Source of the DNA: Saxidomus purpurata
Lineage: Eukaryota > Mollusca > Bivalvia > Venerida > Veneridae
Direction: 5' to 3'
NCBI GenBank assembly: GCA_022818135.1
Contig: JAFMSR010000009.1
Location: 14,545,827-14,609,826 of the forward strand
DNA length: 64,000 nt
In this document: positions 1-10,767 of the stretch, piece after piece
Position numbering within the stretch: the stretch's first letter is position 1
How the letters are laid out: each line of letters begins with the position of its first letter
Notes under the pieces: model-generated
Databases searched by the model: none
The model's input: the letters and a program-made list of their open reading frames with translations, nothing else
What the model was told of the DNA's origin: nothing
Position numbers and translations under genes: made by a program

Positions 1-1531
1 AGTATTTAAAGAACAAATTCTGTTGAAAGGGTTAAATATTCCAAGCTTCTTGACTAATGGAAAATTCATACTCAATATAAATTATGCTTATAGTCAGTGT
101 TCTGACCCGGTATGCAGTACATACTTTTTTCGATTCCGGGAAATTTACAGGCGTTTGATTGGCCAATGATCAGTCAATAGAAATCGATATGAACGGGCAA
201 GCCGGTAATATACATTTGGCATAACCTGTCATTATACCCCATGCTAAAACGGTTCGAAAATTTAAGGGTTCGCAATAGCGGCTCTGGTTACGAAAATTAC
301 TGGTACTTATATCAACGGAGCATTGATTTAATCTGGAGTTCCTCAGGTGTAAACAAAATATTAATATGTTTATTGTCGTGTATCTCCAAAAATAATGAAA
401 ATCCATGATGTTTCCAGAAACATCTCGATTCGCGATCGTTTTCCGCATCGCCATATCCGGTTAGCGTTTAATTTGCTTTTATTATGTGTAATCAGAATGT
501 TTTTCTTGCTGCAATCTAGATCAAGATAGAAACTGGGCAACATGGAGTAAAACACTTAGGTCACCATGTACGTTTATATTGGCCCTTTGATCTCCATTTT
601 TTGTTTTGAAGCTACAGTAATGAAGTTTCGACTGTGTGTACATTCAATTTTGTCCTCGACTGACCTAGATCATGACCCTTTGAATTGTTTTCTTGTCTTT
701 TGGAGCAATGGTACTCATGTGAGCGATATAGGGTCATCATGGCCCTCTTGTTGTTAGTTTATAAACAGTTGAGTACATTCAGACATTCGTAAACAAGGTA
801 ATTAACCGACATAAGGAATACATTTTTTTCGCGGAACTGAACAAGATTCCAAGAATTTATAATCGACGAAGAGATAAACAACATGTTCTTATATCCTTTA
901 TTTCTGATTTGCAAAACATCAGAATATTGAATTACCGTTTGGCAGATGGCAAATAGGGCAGAATTGAGGTTATGAAATATATGCGCACGTGGAAACTATC
1001 GCTTGCACAAGAAGACGCCCAATCTGTACACGTCGTAACTATGGTGATGATATATGCGTGCTCAAGCAATGCGAAACGCGTATGCATGCGGTGGTAAATA
1101 CGTATGCACATAATGAAAAATATCATACGAGGGGTGATCCAGAATTATCCGGACTGTTTCTATTACTATGACATAGGTTGCACTAACAATATCAAAGTCA
1201 CACAACTCGATGTTCAATCTCTATTTGACCATCTTTGAAAATTTCTTTCCATTTGTACAAAAAACATTCAATCAACCGTAGGACGGGGAGGAAGTGAGGA
1301 ATCCACCTGGTGCTGATGTTTTATTTTAAACGGTTCTGATAGCGTTTAATAAACCGTACAATGCCCCATAACTATACACAGTTTGATCGCAAATCTCAAA
1401 GTTTCCCAAATATTTACCAGCTGGTCACTATCAACATATTTGATTGCAACATTGGTTGCAACGTTGTGTCCGACAAACGCTAACATATGTATGCTCTATC
1501 GCATCTATTAACAGGAACTGTCCCTTCGTGT
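1..1531. other. Intergenic, no gene seen
   Basis: Short open frames are scattered over both strands, but none has splice context, domain signature or composition that sets it apart from the AT-rich background. The only recognisable item is a reversed copy of a dispersed repeat end motif near 719-753, listed separately. Confidence 0.5.
719..753 (-). repeat. Dispersed repeat terminus (GTGAGCGATATAGGG type)
   Basis: Reads GTGAGCGATATAGGGTCATC followed by ATGGCCCTCTTGTT. This is the reverse complement of the terminus AACAAGAGGGCCA..CGCTCACCT that recurs at 16654, 18708, 28249 and 47559. The inner part is a short inverted repeat (AGGGYCA/TGGCCCT). The flanking sequence at 640-715 resembles the degenerate body of the same repeat family. 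Confidence 0.6.
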
Positions 1532-1757
1532 GGAGCCGTCGTGTCTAAGTGGTACCGCGTACGCCTCGGGATTGAAGGGACCCGGGTTCGATCGCCACCA
1601 TAGCCATGTCGGTTGTGTCCTTAGGCAAGACACAAACGATTCCACATTGCCTCTCTCTCTTCGATGTTGATTTCATCTGGAATATGTCTCGAGAGCGTTT
1701 AATCTAAGTTGTAATAACTTGTTTCGCAATCGAGAATAAATAAAATAGTATAAATTA
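1532..1757 (+). repeat. tRNA-derived SINE
   Basis: The head has a pol III A-box-like block (GTGTCTAAGTGGTACC) and a B box (GGGTTCGATCGCC) about 40 bp apart, the layout of a tRNA. It is followed by a conserved block (GTGTCCTTAGGCAAGACAC) that is also present in the element at 9562. The AT-rich tail (TCGAGAATAAATAAAATAG) matches the tail of that second copy. It is not a functional tRNA, because the acceptor arms do not pair and the body runs to about 225 bp. Confidence 0.75.
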
Positions 1758-2509
1758 ATTTAAATACAATTAACTGTGCCTTCTCTAATCACCGATATTA
1801 CTCGAATACTTATTGGACATAATGAAATGACGTTGAAATGCCGCACCAAAATGTTCAATTCAAAAACACGAGAAACTCACAGGCAACTTACGCATTACTT
1901 GTCATTCAGTCACGCTCCCCGGTCAGCTGTTACCATAGAAACGCTGAAAATTGTTTTCCGTGTTTTTGAAACAATTATCATTTTCGAAAAATTGTTTGTC
2001 AAATTTATGTGCGTACATTTGTATGTACGAAAAATCAAATTAAAATGTTGAGTAATTAAAGAAATATAGCAACAGGCCGGCTAATCCTGGATCACGCCTC
2101 GTAGATATCCTCTTTATGCTTCAGTAGATCATTAACTTGCATGTTTTGTTAACGTCACAGTAACCTTGAATTGCTGAACGATATCTGAAAATAGGTGAAG
2201 ATGTTTACCTGTATCCTTGAAAACATGCCATGCTAACATTCTGAAAAACAGGTGAAGATGCTTATATGTAGCCTTGAAAATAGACCATGCTAAAATGCTC
2301 ATTGTTAGGATGGTTACTTTATTTCTGATCCTTGTGTCTTTTTCATGTTTGTCTGCTCAAAGTTTTGTTGAGTATAATTGTAATAACGCCACTGACATAT
2401 ATATCACACAAACTTTAAAATATTTCTCAATTTAGCTCTTACTGAAAACAAATCACTTTCGCATTGTAACAGACCCGAAGGCAAAAACAAGTCCTTTTTT
2501 TCAATTTAA

Positions 2510-3995
2510 GCTCACCTGTACACAAGTGCTCAAGGTGAGATATTGTGAACGCTGTAGTCTGTCGTCTGTCTGTCTGTCCACACTTAACTTTTTGTATGCA
2601 ATAGATGCTGCATTTTCCAATGGATCTTCATAAAACTTGGTCAGAATCACTGTCTTGATGTTCAATTATGTTTTATCGGAGGTTAAAAACTAGGTCCCCA
2701 TAGCAAATTATAGAAAAACTTTGTGTATGCGATAGAGGTCGCATTTTTCATTGGATCTTCCTGAAACTTGGTCAGAGTTAATAACATTTAGGTCGATTTT
2801 GTATCATGGTATCATTGCATATGGTCACCTGAGGTCAAAAACTAGGCCACCCGATTCAATCATAGAAAAAGCTTGTGCATTCAATAAAGTCCGCATTTTT
2901 TCTCTGGACTTCATGGAATTTTGTCAAAATTGATGCCTTGATAAAATTCGAATATCTGGAGTTAAAAACTATGTCACCAAGTCTAAGACAGAAAAACCAT
3001 GTGGAATAGAGATTGGATTTTTCACAAGATCTTCATGGAACTTGGGTAAGTATGGTTGTCTTGATAAAATCTAGGTCGACTTTGAATATGGGTCATCTGA
3101 GGTCAAACTCTAAGTCATCGGATCAAATTATAGCAAACGTTTTGAATGCAATGGAGGCTTTCATAGGATCTTCATAAAATTTGATCAGAATGATTGTCTT
3201 GCTAAAGTCTATACTGAGTCTAAATATGGGTCATCAGAGGTCAAAACTACGTCATCTGAGGTCGAACATGCAAAAGCCCTGTGTATGCAACGGAGTCTGC
3301 ATATTTCACCGAAACTTAATGCATTTGATCAGAATGACTGTCTTGATTAATTCTAAGTCGAGTGCGAAAAACGGGCTATATTCGGATTAAAACTAGGTCA
3401 CCAGGTTTAATCATAGAAGAACCTTGTGTACTCTATGTCATTGAGGTGACATTTACAATCCAATCATCATAAGAATTGGTCACCATTTTTCTCTAAATGA
3501 TTTCTACATCAAGTTCGAATCTACGTGTTATTTGATCAAAAACCAGGTTACACAGTCAGATAAAAGGAAAGCCTTGTTAACGCTCTAGAGGTCACATTAT
3601 ATTTCCAATCTTCTTGAAAAAATGGTCAGAATGTTTGTCCAAATGATTTCTTGGTCAAGTTTGAAACTTGGTTACTTTTGGTCGAAAACTAGGTCACTAG
3701 AACAAATCATATTAAACAGTCCGGAGCCAACATTTTATTCCAATCGTCATGCAAATTGGTCATGCAGAGTGTTTGTGTAGATCAACTAGGATTTAAAACT
3801 ATTTTAAGGAACACTTTGTTATAACTTTACTCAATAAGTCACATTTTATAGCAAATCATCCTTTAAATTGGTCTGAATGTTTATCTTGTCAAGGTCAAAC
3901 AGAATGTTTTTATTTATCATATATATAGTTTCTAGTTACATTTTGGTCATATAATAATAAGGTCTCAGGTAATTGATAGAGCGCCATTGTCAGAA
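2510..3995 (-). repeat. Degenerate tandem-core repeat element
   Basis: Variants of 'ATCTTCATGAAACTTGGTCA' and 'GGTCAAAAACTAGGTCACC' recur about every 130-170 bp. The left edge (2512) reads AGCTCACCTGTACACAAGTG followed by TCTGTC microsatellite. The right edge is near GGTCTCAGGTAATTGATAGA. The same units appear in reverse orientation at 18708-19930, so this is a diverged copy of that dispersed family. Orientation is given relative to the 18708 copy. No coding content. Confidence 0.6.
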
Positions 3996-4074
3996 CATGA
4001 CAACAGGTAAAGTTCTATTTCTGTGTCGGTCATTTATGCTTTACGGTACCAGGTACAAGTTGTGTTACAGCAAA

Positions 4075-4940
4075 GGTCTATGATTTAGTGACCAAAGGCT
4101 GATGCAAATGCACGATTTTCGTTCATATCTGATGCTGCATGGTCAAACCCGTTTGTGGCACGCTTGTCTCAGTGTGTGAAAAAGGTCTATGATTTAGTGA
4201 CCAAAGGCTGATGCAAATGCGCGATTTTCGTTCATATCTGATGCTGCATGGTCAAACCCGTTTGTGGCACGCTTGTCTCAGTGTGTGAAAAAGGTCTATG
4301 ATTTAGTGACCAAAGGCTGATGCAAATGCACGATTTTCGTTCATATCTGATGCTGCATGGTCAAACCCGTTTGTGGCACGCTTGTCTCAGTGTGTGAAAA
4401 AGGTCTATGATTTAGTGACCAAAGGCTGATGCAAATGCGCGATTTTCGTTCATATCTGATGCTGCATGGTCAAACCCGTTTGTGGCAAGCTTGTCTCAGT
4501 GTTTGGAAAAGGTCTATGATTTAGTGACCAAAGGCTGATGCAAATGCACGATTTTCGTTCGTATCTGATGCTGCATGGTCAAACCCGTTTGTGGCACGCT
4601 TGTCTCAGTGTTTGGAAAAGGTCTATGATTTAGTGACCAAAAGCTGATGCAAATGCGCGATTTTCGTTCGTATCTGATGCTGTATGGTCGAACCCGTTTG
4701 TGGCACGCTTGTCTCAGTGTTTGGAAAAGGTCTATGATTTAGTGACCAAAAGCTGATGCAAATGCACGATTTTCGTCCATATCTGATGATGCAGGGTCAA
4801 ACCCGTTTGTGGCACGCTTGTCTCAGTGTTTGGAAAAGGTCTATGATTTAGTGACCAAAAGCTGATGCAAATGCGCGATTTTCGTTCATATCTGATGATG
4901 CAGGGTCGAACCCGTTTGTGGCACGCTTGTCTCAGTGTTT
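4075..4940. repeat. 109-bp satellite, 8 copies, 218-bp higher-order period
   Basis: Monomers start with GGTCTATGATTTAGTGACCA at 4075, 4184, 4293, 4402, 4511, 4620, 4729 and 4838, a spacing of exactly 109 bp each time. One internal position alternates strictly: AATGCACGATT in copies 1, 3, 5, 7 and AATGCGCGATT in copies 2, 4, 6, 8. The array therefore has a 218-bp dimer period. Copies 6-8 also share AAAAGCTGATG where earlier ones have AAAGGCTGATG. Since 109 is not a multiple of three, open frames across it are meaningless. Confidence 0.95.
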
Positions 4941-5079
4941 TGAGAGAGATTTTGATATTTAAACAAGCCTGAGAAACAAATGATGATAGATGAGAAGCCT
5001 TAAACATACAAACTGTATAAATACGTGCAATGCAATGATTATAATATTTCAGAGAGAAAATTCTGCTGAACATCCAGGA

Positions 5080-5755
5080 CAAATGTAAGTTACTTTTATT
5101 TTTCAAATTTAAAATTTTCTTGTTGTTTTGAGTTGTGCAAATGTAAGTTACTTTTATTTTCAAATTAAAATTTGTTGTTGTTTTAAGTTACGCAAATGTA
5201 AGTTACTTTTATTTTCAAATTTAAAATTTTTGTTGTTGTTTTAAGTTGGACAAATATAAGTTACTTTTATTTTCAAATTAAAATTTTTGTTGTTTTAACT
5301 TGTGCAAATGTAAGTTACTTATATTTTCAAATTTATATTTTTTTTGGTTGTTTAAAGTTGCACAAATGTAAGTTAATTATATTTTCAAATTTAGAATTTT
5401 CCTGTTATTTTAAGTTGTGCGAATGTAAGTTACTTATACAGTCAAACCTGTGTTAAAGACCACCTCCGAATAGAGACCACCATACGAATAAAGACTAGCA
5501 GGGAGATCACCGTACACTATTCAAATATAGTAGACACACCTGTGAATAAAGACCACCTGCAAACAAAGACCACATCTGTAGCTTCCCAACAGTGGTCTTT
5601 GTTCACAGGTTTTACTGTATTTTCAAATTCAAAATTTTCTTGTTGTTTTAAGTTGTGCAAATGTAAGTTACTAATATTTTCAAATTTAGAATGTTTTTTT
5701 TATGTTTTAAGTTGCGCAAATGTAAGCTACTTATATTTTCAAATTCCGATTTTCA
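5080..5755. repeat. AT-rich minisatellite, about 57-bp unit
   Basis: Units CAAATGTAAGTTACTTTTAT...TTGTTGTTTTAAGTTGTG start near 5080, 5138, 5193, 5251, 5304, 5363 and 5420, then continue after an insertion at 5439-5617 for two or three more copies up to about 5755. Unit length varies from 53 to 59 bp because of runs of T. It directly follows the 109-bp satellite after a spacer of about 140 bp. Confidence 0.9.
5439..5617. mobile_element. 179-bp MITE, Tc1/mariner-like, inserted in the minisatellite
   Basis: Termini are CAGTCAAACCTGTG at the left and CACAGGTTTTACTG at the right, an inverted repeat (one mismatch over 14) that continues through AAAGACCAC / GTGGTCTTT. TA lies on both sides (5437-5438 and 5618-5619), the target duplication of Tc1/mariner elements. 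There is no transposase, so it is non-autonomous. The minisatellite resumes on the far side, which dates the insertion after the array had expanded. Confidence 0.8.
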
Positions 5756-5759
5756 TGCT

Positions 5760-6420
5760 ACCCAAAGTCGCCGCTTTGTCCGTCCGTCCCGCGTTCGTGT
5801 CCGGGCTATTTCTTAGCAATTACTGGCGGGAACTCAATGAAATTTCATGTACATGTTCAACAACACATGATGGTGTTTTAGTTTGATTATTTTTCACAGA
5901 GTTATGATTCTCTGATTATTTCTATATTTAATTTTGTTTCCGCGCTATTTCTCAGCAACTACTGCCTTCAATGGAGGGGGCACATGTTTAACAAACATGT
6001 CTTGCTTAATGGAGTTATTACCCTTTGATTTTTGCTGTAAGTAGTGTTTAATTTAGACAATTCTAGTCAACTCTTTTTCTCAGCAGTCGATGATTGAAAT
6101 TTAGCAATATTTTCATGGGAAGCTTTACTACTTAAAGAAGATGCGCATATAATCAGCACGCCCCAGTATGGTTATTATATTTTTATTTTATTTTATTCTA
6201 CACTATTTTTTAGTACTTCAGTTTTTGGAGGTTTACAAATACATGGAACTTTTACCACTAACAGAAGATTTGTATATGTGACCAGCCAAGCGAATTTTCG
6301 TCCAAATGACATATCTGGTCAAAATTGAGATACCATCATTTCCTTCTACAGTAATATGTGTAGATTCAGAATACATAGTTTGTTTTGTCATTTTCAAGTA
6401 TTTTACGGGATTTTTGCAGG
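5760..6420. other. Intergenic, low-copy diverged repeats
   Basis: Contains GTCCGTCCGTCCCGCG, TTTCTTAGCAATTACTGGCG and TTTCTCAGCAACTACTGCC, two diverged copies of a dispersed unit. No convincing exon. Confidence 0.4.
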
Positions 6421-6428
6421 TTTTTATC

Positions 6429-8341
6429 AGCACCATAGCAACAAAAAAGTAGCCTTTTCAGTCAATTTATATAATATTTGTCCATTTATAAAGGAGAAGG
6501 AAAAGTTGAAATATTTAAATATTTATTCAGTTGCATAATTTGCATTTCAATCAGAAAACATGACTTTGTAATTCTGAATATAAATATTCAATCTGAAGCA
6601 TAGTTTGGTTGCCATGGCAACAAAAATTAGTAAGAACAACAGAATTGTTGGTTATCCACAGAAACATCATTACAATTCAATTTAAAATTGCAGTAAATTT
6701 GTCAAAGTTTAAACAGGATCCTTGACAAACAATTATGTAGTATGTGCTTCTAATAAAAATGAAGTTTCGATCAAGTTAAGAACAATATCTTTACAAAAGC
6801 AGTCACTTCAAATCGAAACTTTGTCACATTTCAACTGTTTTTGTAGAAATCAATGATATGATGTACAGACAAACTTTCATCATATATCAAATAGTCTCTT
6901 ATCTTTTATGCTTGGGAATGGTGCTGTCATATTTTATATCAGTTTTTTAAAACTATTACATATAATAAACGGTTGCCATGGCGACAAAAAAGTGAAAAAC
7001 TTAAGCAGAATCCTTCATGAACAATTATACATGTGATTCCTATGCCAAAAATGAATTTTACATTAGATAAGGACCAATAAATTTTGTATTTTAACAAAAC
7101 AAGTCACTCTAGTAAATCTGAACTTCGCTACATTGCAGCAGTTTTTGTGGGAATCACTCACAGTAAAGAATTTGATGTATAGACAATTTTTTAACATATA
7201 TCAACTTGTATTCTAATATTTTCATGCAAAGAAATGATGCACTAATATTTATATCAATTCTTTAAAAAATATTTCACATAAAAGGTTGCCATGGCAACAA
7301 AAAAATAAGATTTAAAAATTGCTTGTTTTCCACAGAAACAGCTTATATATTTAATTTTATAATGCAGTAATTGTGTACAACAGCAAGCAGAATCCTTATT
7401 AAACAATTATTCCTTAATTTCATGTGCCAATAATGAAGTATCTTATACATTTAGACCATAAACAAAAGTATTAACTTTGAGTAATAATTATTACTGTTCA
7501 TTAAGACACACATTTCAAAAAAGACATTCTTCAATTATTTACACTCCTAGCCTAATGAACATTGGCATAGTTATAACCAAAAAAGTTTGGATTAAGTAAC
7601 ATTTTAGAGGTTTCTCTTTAATTATTAACACAAATATGGTTGCCATGGCAACACAACAACAAAGTACTAACTGACTGACCTTTATAAAGAACAATTAATT
7701 CAAAATTCATGTATAAAAATACTATAACTCTTTAATGCTGAAGAACAGTCACTTTGCAGCCACTTAAATTATATTTTTTTCTTGCTATATATAGTTTCAT
7801 GACATCTGCTGAAAAGAATATTGAAGTTGCAAACGAATGCAAATTTCACGTATTGCGTTATGTTGGCATCACACCCATCTCATATTTTGTTTTGATCTTT
7901 AAGCAACAGAAATAGATATTACAGCTCTAAGACTGCATTCTTCATTAACTTGATATCAAATTGAAGTGCAAAGCAAATAAATAATACATACATCTGGTTG
8001 CCATGGTTACTTGATAGAAATCTCAAGAAAAGTGACAATTTCAAAGTCCAGTTTTCTTTGAAAAACTTTTGAATTTTTCTAAAAAGGCACAACCTTTCAT
8101 ATACTAATATCTGTCACATTAAACAAAACCAGTTACTTGAAACATTTAAACAAGGAATTTAACAAAATATTATGTGATTTGGAGTTATTTTCGAAGCAAT
8201 AAAATAGGCTTCAAAATTATTAGGCAGAAACAATCCATGTATAATTCTGTTTTCTTTAAAGGCTTGCAAAAATTTTCATCCTAAAGTAAACAAAATATAT
8301 GTACATTTTTGTACAATGTTGCCATGAGAACTCAATTGCCA
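6429..8341. repeat. Diverged repeat series (about 310-365 bp) with X-box-like palindromes
   Basis: The palindrome GTTGCCATGGCAAC or a close variant occurs at 6608, 6972 (GCGAC), 7285, 7639, 7997 (GTTAC) and 8328 (GAGAAC), with a weaker one at 6429. Spacings are 364, 313, 354, 358 and 331 bp. Between them, blocks such as CAGAATCCTTxxTGAACAATTAT and CACTTTGAA/CACTTCAAATC recur, so these are old tandem monomers whose palindrome has been best preserved. GTTGCC-N2-GGCAAC fits the RFX-factor X-box consensus GTNRCC-N0-3-RGYAAC. The series ends about 0.8 kb upstream of the start codon of the three-finger/ShK/TSP1 gene. Confidence 0.75.
7285..7298. promoter_or_regulatory. Perfect X-box palindrome (candidate RFX site)
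   Basis: GTTGCCATGGCAAC, a perfect 14-bp palindrome matching the RFX consensus. Identical copies lie at 6608-6621 and 7639-7652. Function is inferred from the motif alone. The site sits 1.8 kb upstream of a gene start. Confidence 0.4.
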
Positions 8342-8344
8342 CGT

Positions 8345-9100
8345 AATGCTATAATATCCAAAGTCCAATGGTCTACCAATAAGAATTAAATACTATTTCA
8401 TTACCTACCAAGTCAGAAAAAAAATATGTGTCATGTCGTTTGGTCCGAAAGTTTTTCACGTTAAAAATCTGTAACGATGCCCACAGCTTTCAGTTTTCTT
8501 ATTTTCGAAAAATACATATTATATATTGTAGCAGAAAGTATTAAATGCTATGCCGACATAAAGAAAATTGTGATTTCTAGATTACCTCTTGTATCTTTCT
8601 ATCAAAGTAAAATTGCAATTATACAAAAATAAAAATAAATAGGACAACTGGGGGGAATTCAACCAGCTTTAGAATTCGACTAGTTAAACATTTCCACCAC
8701 TGGATACCTCATATGACAAGAGCCAAACAGACTTTTTGTTTTGTATCGCAGACTAGCGCCTTCTACCGTTCTTTCCACTGATAGGTCGCACTACCATTGT
8801 AAGAATAATGCCTACTAAATCCAATATTTCAGACCATGTAAAATGTTGGAATGATATGTCGACGTGGCATAATGGAATATGACATAATGCGTAAAAATCT
8901 TTATGATTACATTTTTTATATGATTGTTTACTGAAATGAGCTGATATACATGATGCAAGATGATGTGATCTATGTCATGCAATGAAATGTCATGCATGTG
9001 TAATCTTCGATACAGTTAGTACTTATAAACATGTCAGAATGTAACTTTAAACCGTGTCTAGAGTGAGCAAACAACTTAACTTTCTACGCTTTTTATTTTC
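8345..9100. promoter_or_regulatory. Upstream region of the three-finger/ShK/TSP1 gene
   Basis: No exon recognised. This stretch lies between the X-box repeat series and the first coding exon, so it should hold the promoter and a 5' untranslated exon. No TATA or initiator could be chosen with confidence. Confidence 0.3.
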
Positions 9101-9131
9101 AGTGTACCTTTGCAAAGATCCAAGAATCGAA

Positions 9132-9138
9132 ATGCAGT
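9132..9138 (+). CDS. Exon 1 (start codon, 7 coding bases)
   Basis: ATGCAGT followed by the strong donor GTAAGT at 9139; the upstream part of this exon has a TTTTCAG acceptor ending at about 9103. So a further 5' untranslated exon is likely. Phase 1. The codon is completed by AT of exon 2, giving Tyr3. Confidence 0.8.
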
Positions 9139-10719
9139 GTAAGTGTAATACTCATTTTAATAATCGTAGCTTATTTATCCCCCTTCGGTCAAAGACTGTT
9201 TGAATGTTTAATAACTTCACACAGTTGTTGCCCTTAACACAGGGTGTGTCATGCACTACACAACACGGCTACCTCAAAGTTCAAGGTCGCACTTAGTGCT
9301 CAAAACATGTAAAAAAGGATTATGTACTAGTATTCTGCGTATGGGCTGTAATTACAAAAAATACATGTCATTGAGGTAACATTCGAGCCGGGCCGGATCA
9401 AGGTAAAGATAAAGGTCACAGTGCAGGGTCAAACGGCAAGAGACTGCACTCCTAAACCCTTGACAGTAAAATGTGTTGTCGCAAACTTTCTATTTCTAAT
9501 AATGCTTATTTGTTTGCTTTAGTCTTTGGTGGGGTATTCAATAACATTACATTAGACTAGTGGGCCTCGATAGCTCAGTGGGTAGGGCGTTCGCCTCATG
9601 AACGGGAGGTCCCGGTTTCGAATCCCAACCCGAGCACTAGGTGTGTCTTTGGGCAAAGTCACTGATACCCCACGTGCCTCAGTCCACCCAGCTGTAAATG
9701 GGTAGCAGTGATGAAAAACTCGCTGCCTCTCTCGCGAGCATGATGAAATCTTGAATGAGTGTTCGAGAGCGATTCAATAAGCTGCGGAGATTTTTTCGTA
9801 ATCGAACTAAAATTAATTCGTATAAACTAAATAACATTGCATGTATCTTTATCCCTTTCCTTGATTAATATAAGCTTAATATGGTATAAATTTGACCAGA
9901 TTTTGTCGTACATGTAGTTTGTTCTATTCTGTTTTGTTTTGTTTCTTTCACAGGAGTCAAGCTTTGTAGCAATAACTAACAGTCTTTCAATGAGTTTATA
10001 AAGTTCCGGCGTTGAGTACTACTATCTACATGTATCAGTATTTTTGTTTTACAGATATCTCCGTTATCTTGGTAGTTGCACTGACTGTAGTTGGGAGAGC
10101 AGGTACATGTTTTATTCTAGAATATCAAACATACGCTTCATCTTTTATATTTTTGTCACTGTTTACTGAAAAATGATCAAAGATTTGATACCAGTATCAA
10201 AGAATACCGGACTTTTCTTACAGATGCAGTTTCTTGACGTTATGCTTACAAATAACTAATGTTATTTCATAATAAATACAGGAATGGCAGGATAATTAAC
10301 TTACCTTATTTATGTAACAGAATCTTTTGTTCCGTGTGACACTGTTTTTCAAGCTGGCTTTTAAATGTTTGAATACCACGAACGTTGTCATATTAGAAGC
10401 AACGTTCTCTCGAGGTCGTGCTTTCTGATTGGTCGCGTTGAAAACACCTCCGTGTTAGAAATGAAATGCTGTGAAGCTGATACAATAATGAACTAGGTTA
10501 GGCACCCCTAAAGTTTTAGAATGCTCTCCAGTCGTGATGTGGTTGTATATTGTAACATGCAAGGTAACATCATCCGTGCATGTAAACAATAAGAAGAAAT
10601 TAAATCTACATGCCTCTTAACTGACATATTGTTTTCTTTTACAGCTTTGTAGGCTTGAAATAATTGTTCTGATGAATAAGACAGTAGCTTTTGCCTTTTG
10701 TTAGGATTTTTCTGGAAGT

Positions 10720-10767
<48 letters not shown>

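Noticed and set aside
4075..4940. CRISPR array
   Set aside because: Regular 109-bp units without unique spacers, in a eukaryotic setting; it is a satellite.
4732..5163. 143-codon frame on the - strand
   Set aside because: Lies across the 109-bp satellite and AT-rich minisatellite; the repeat period is not a multiple of three.
9562..9634. tRNA-Met-like gene with CAT anticodon
   Set aside because: The acceptor stem does not pair and the sequence continues into a SINE body shared with 1532.
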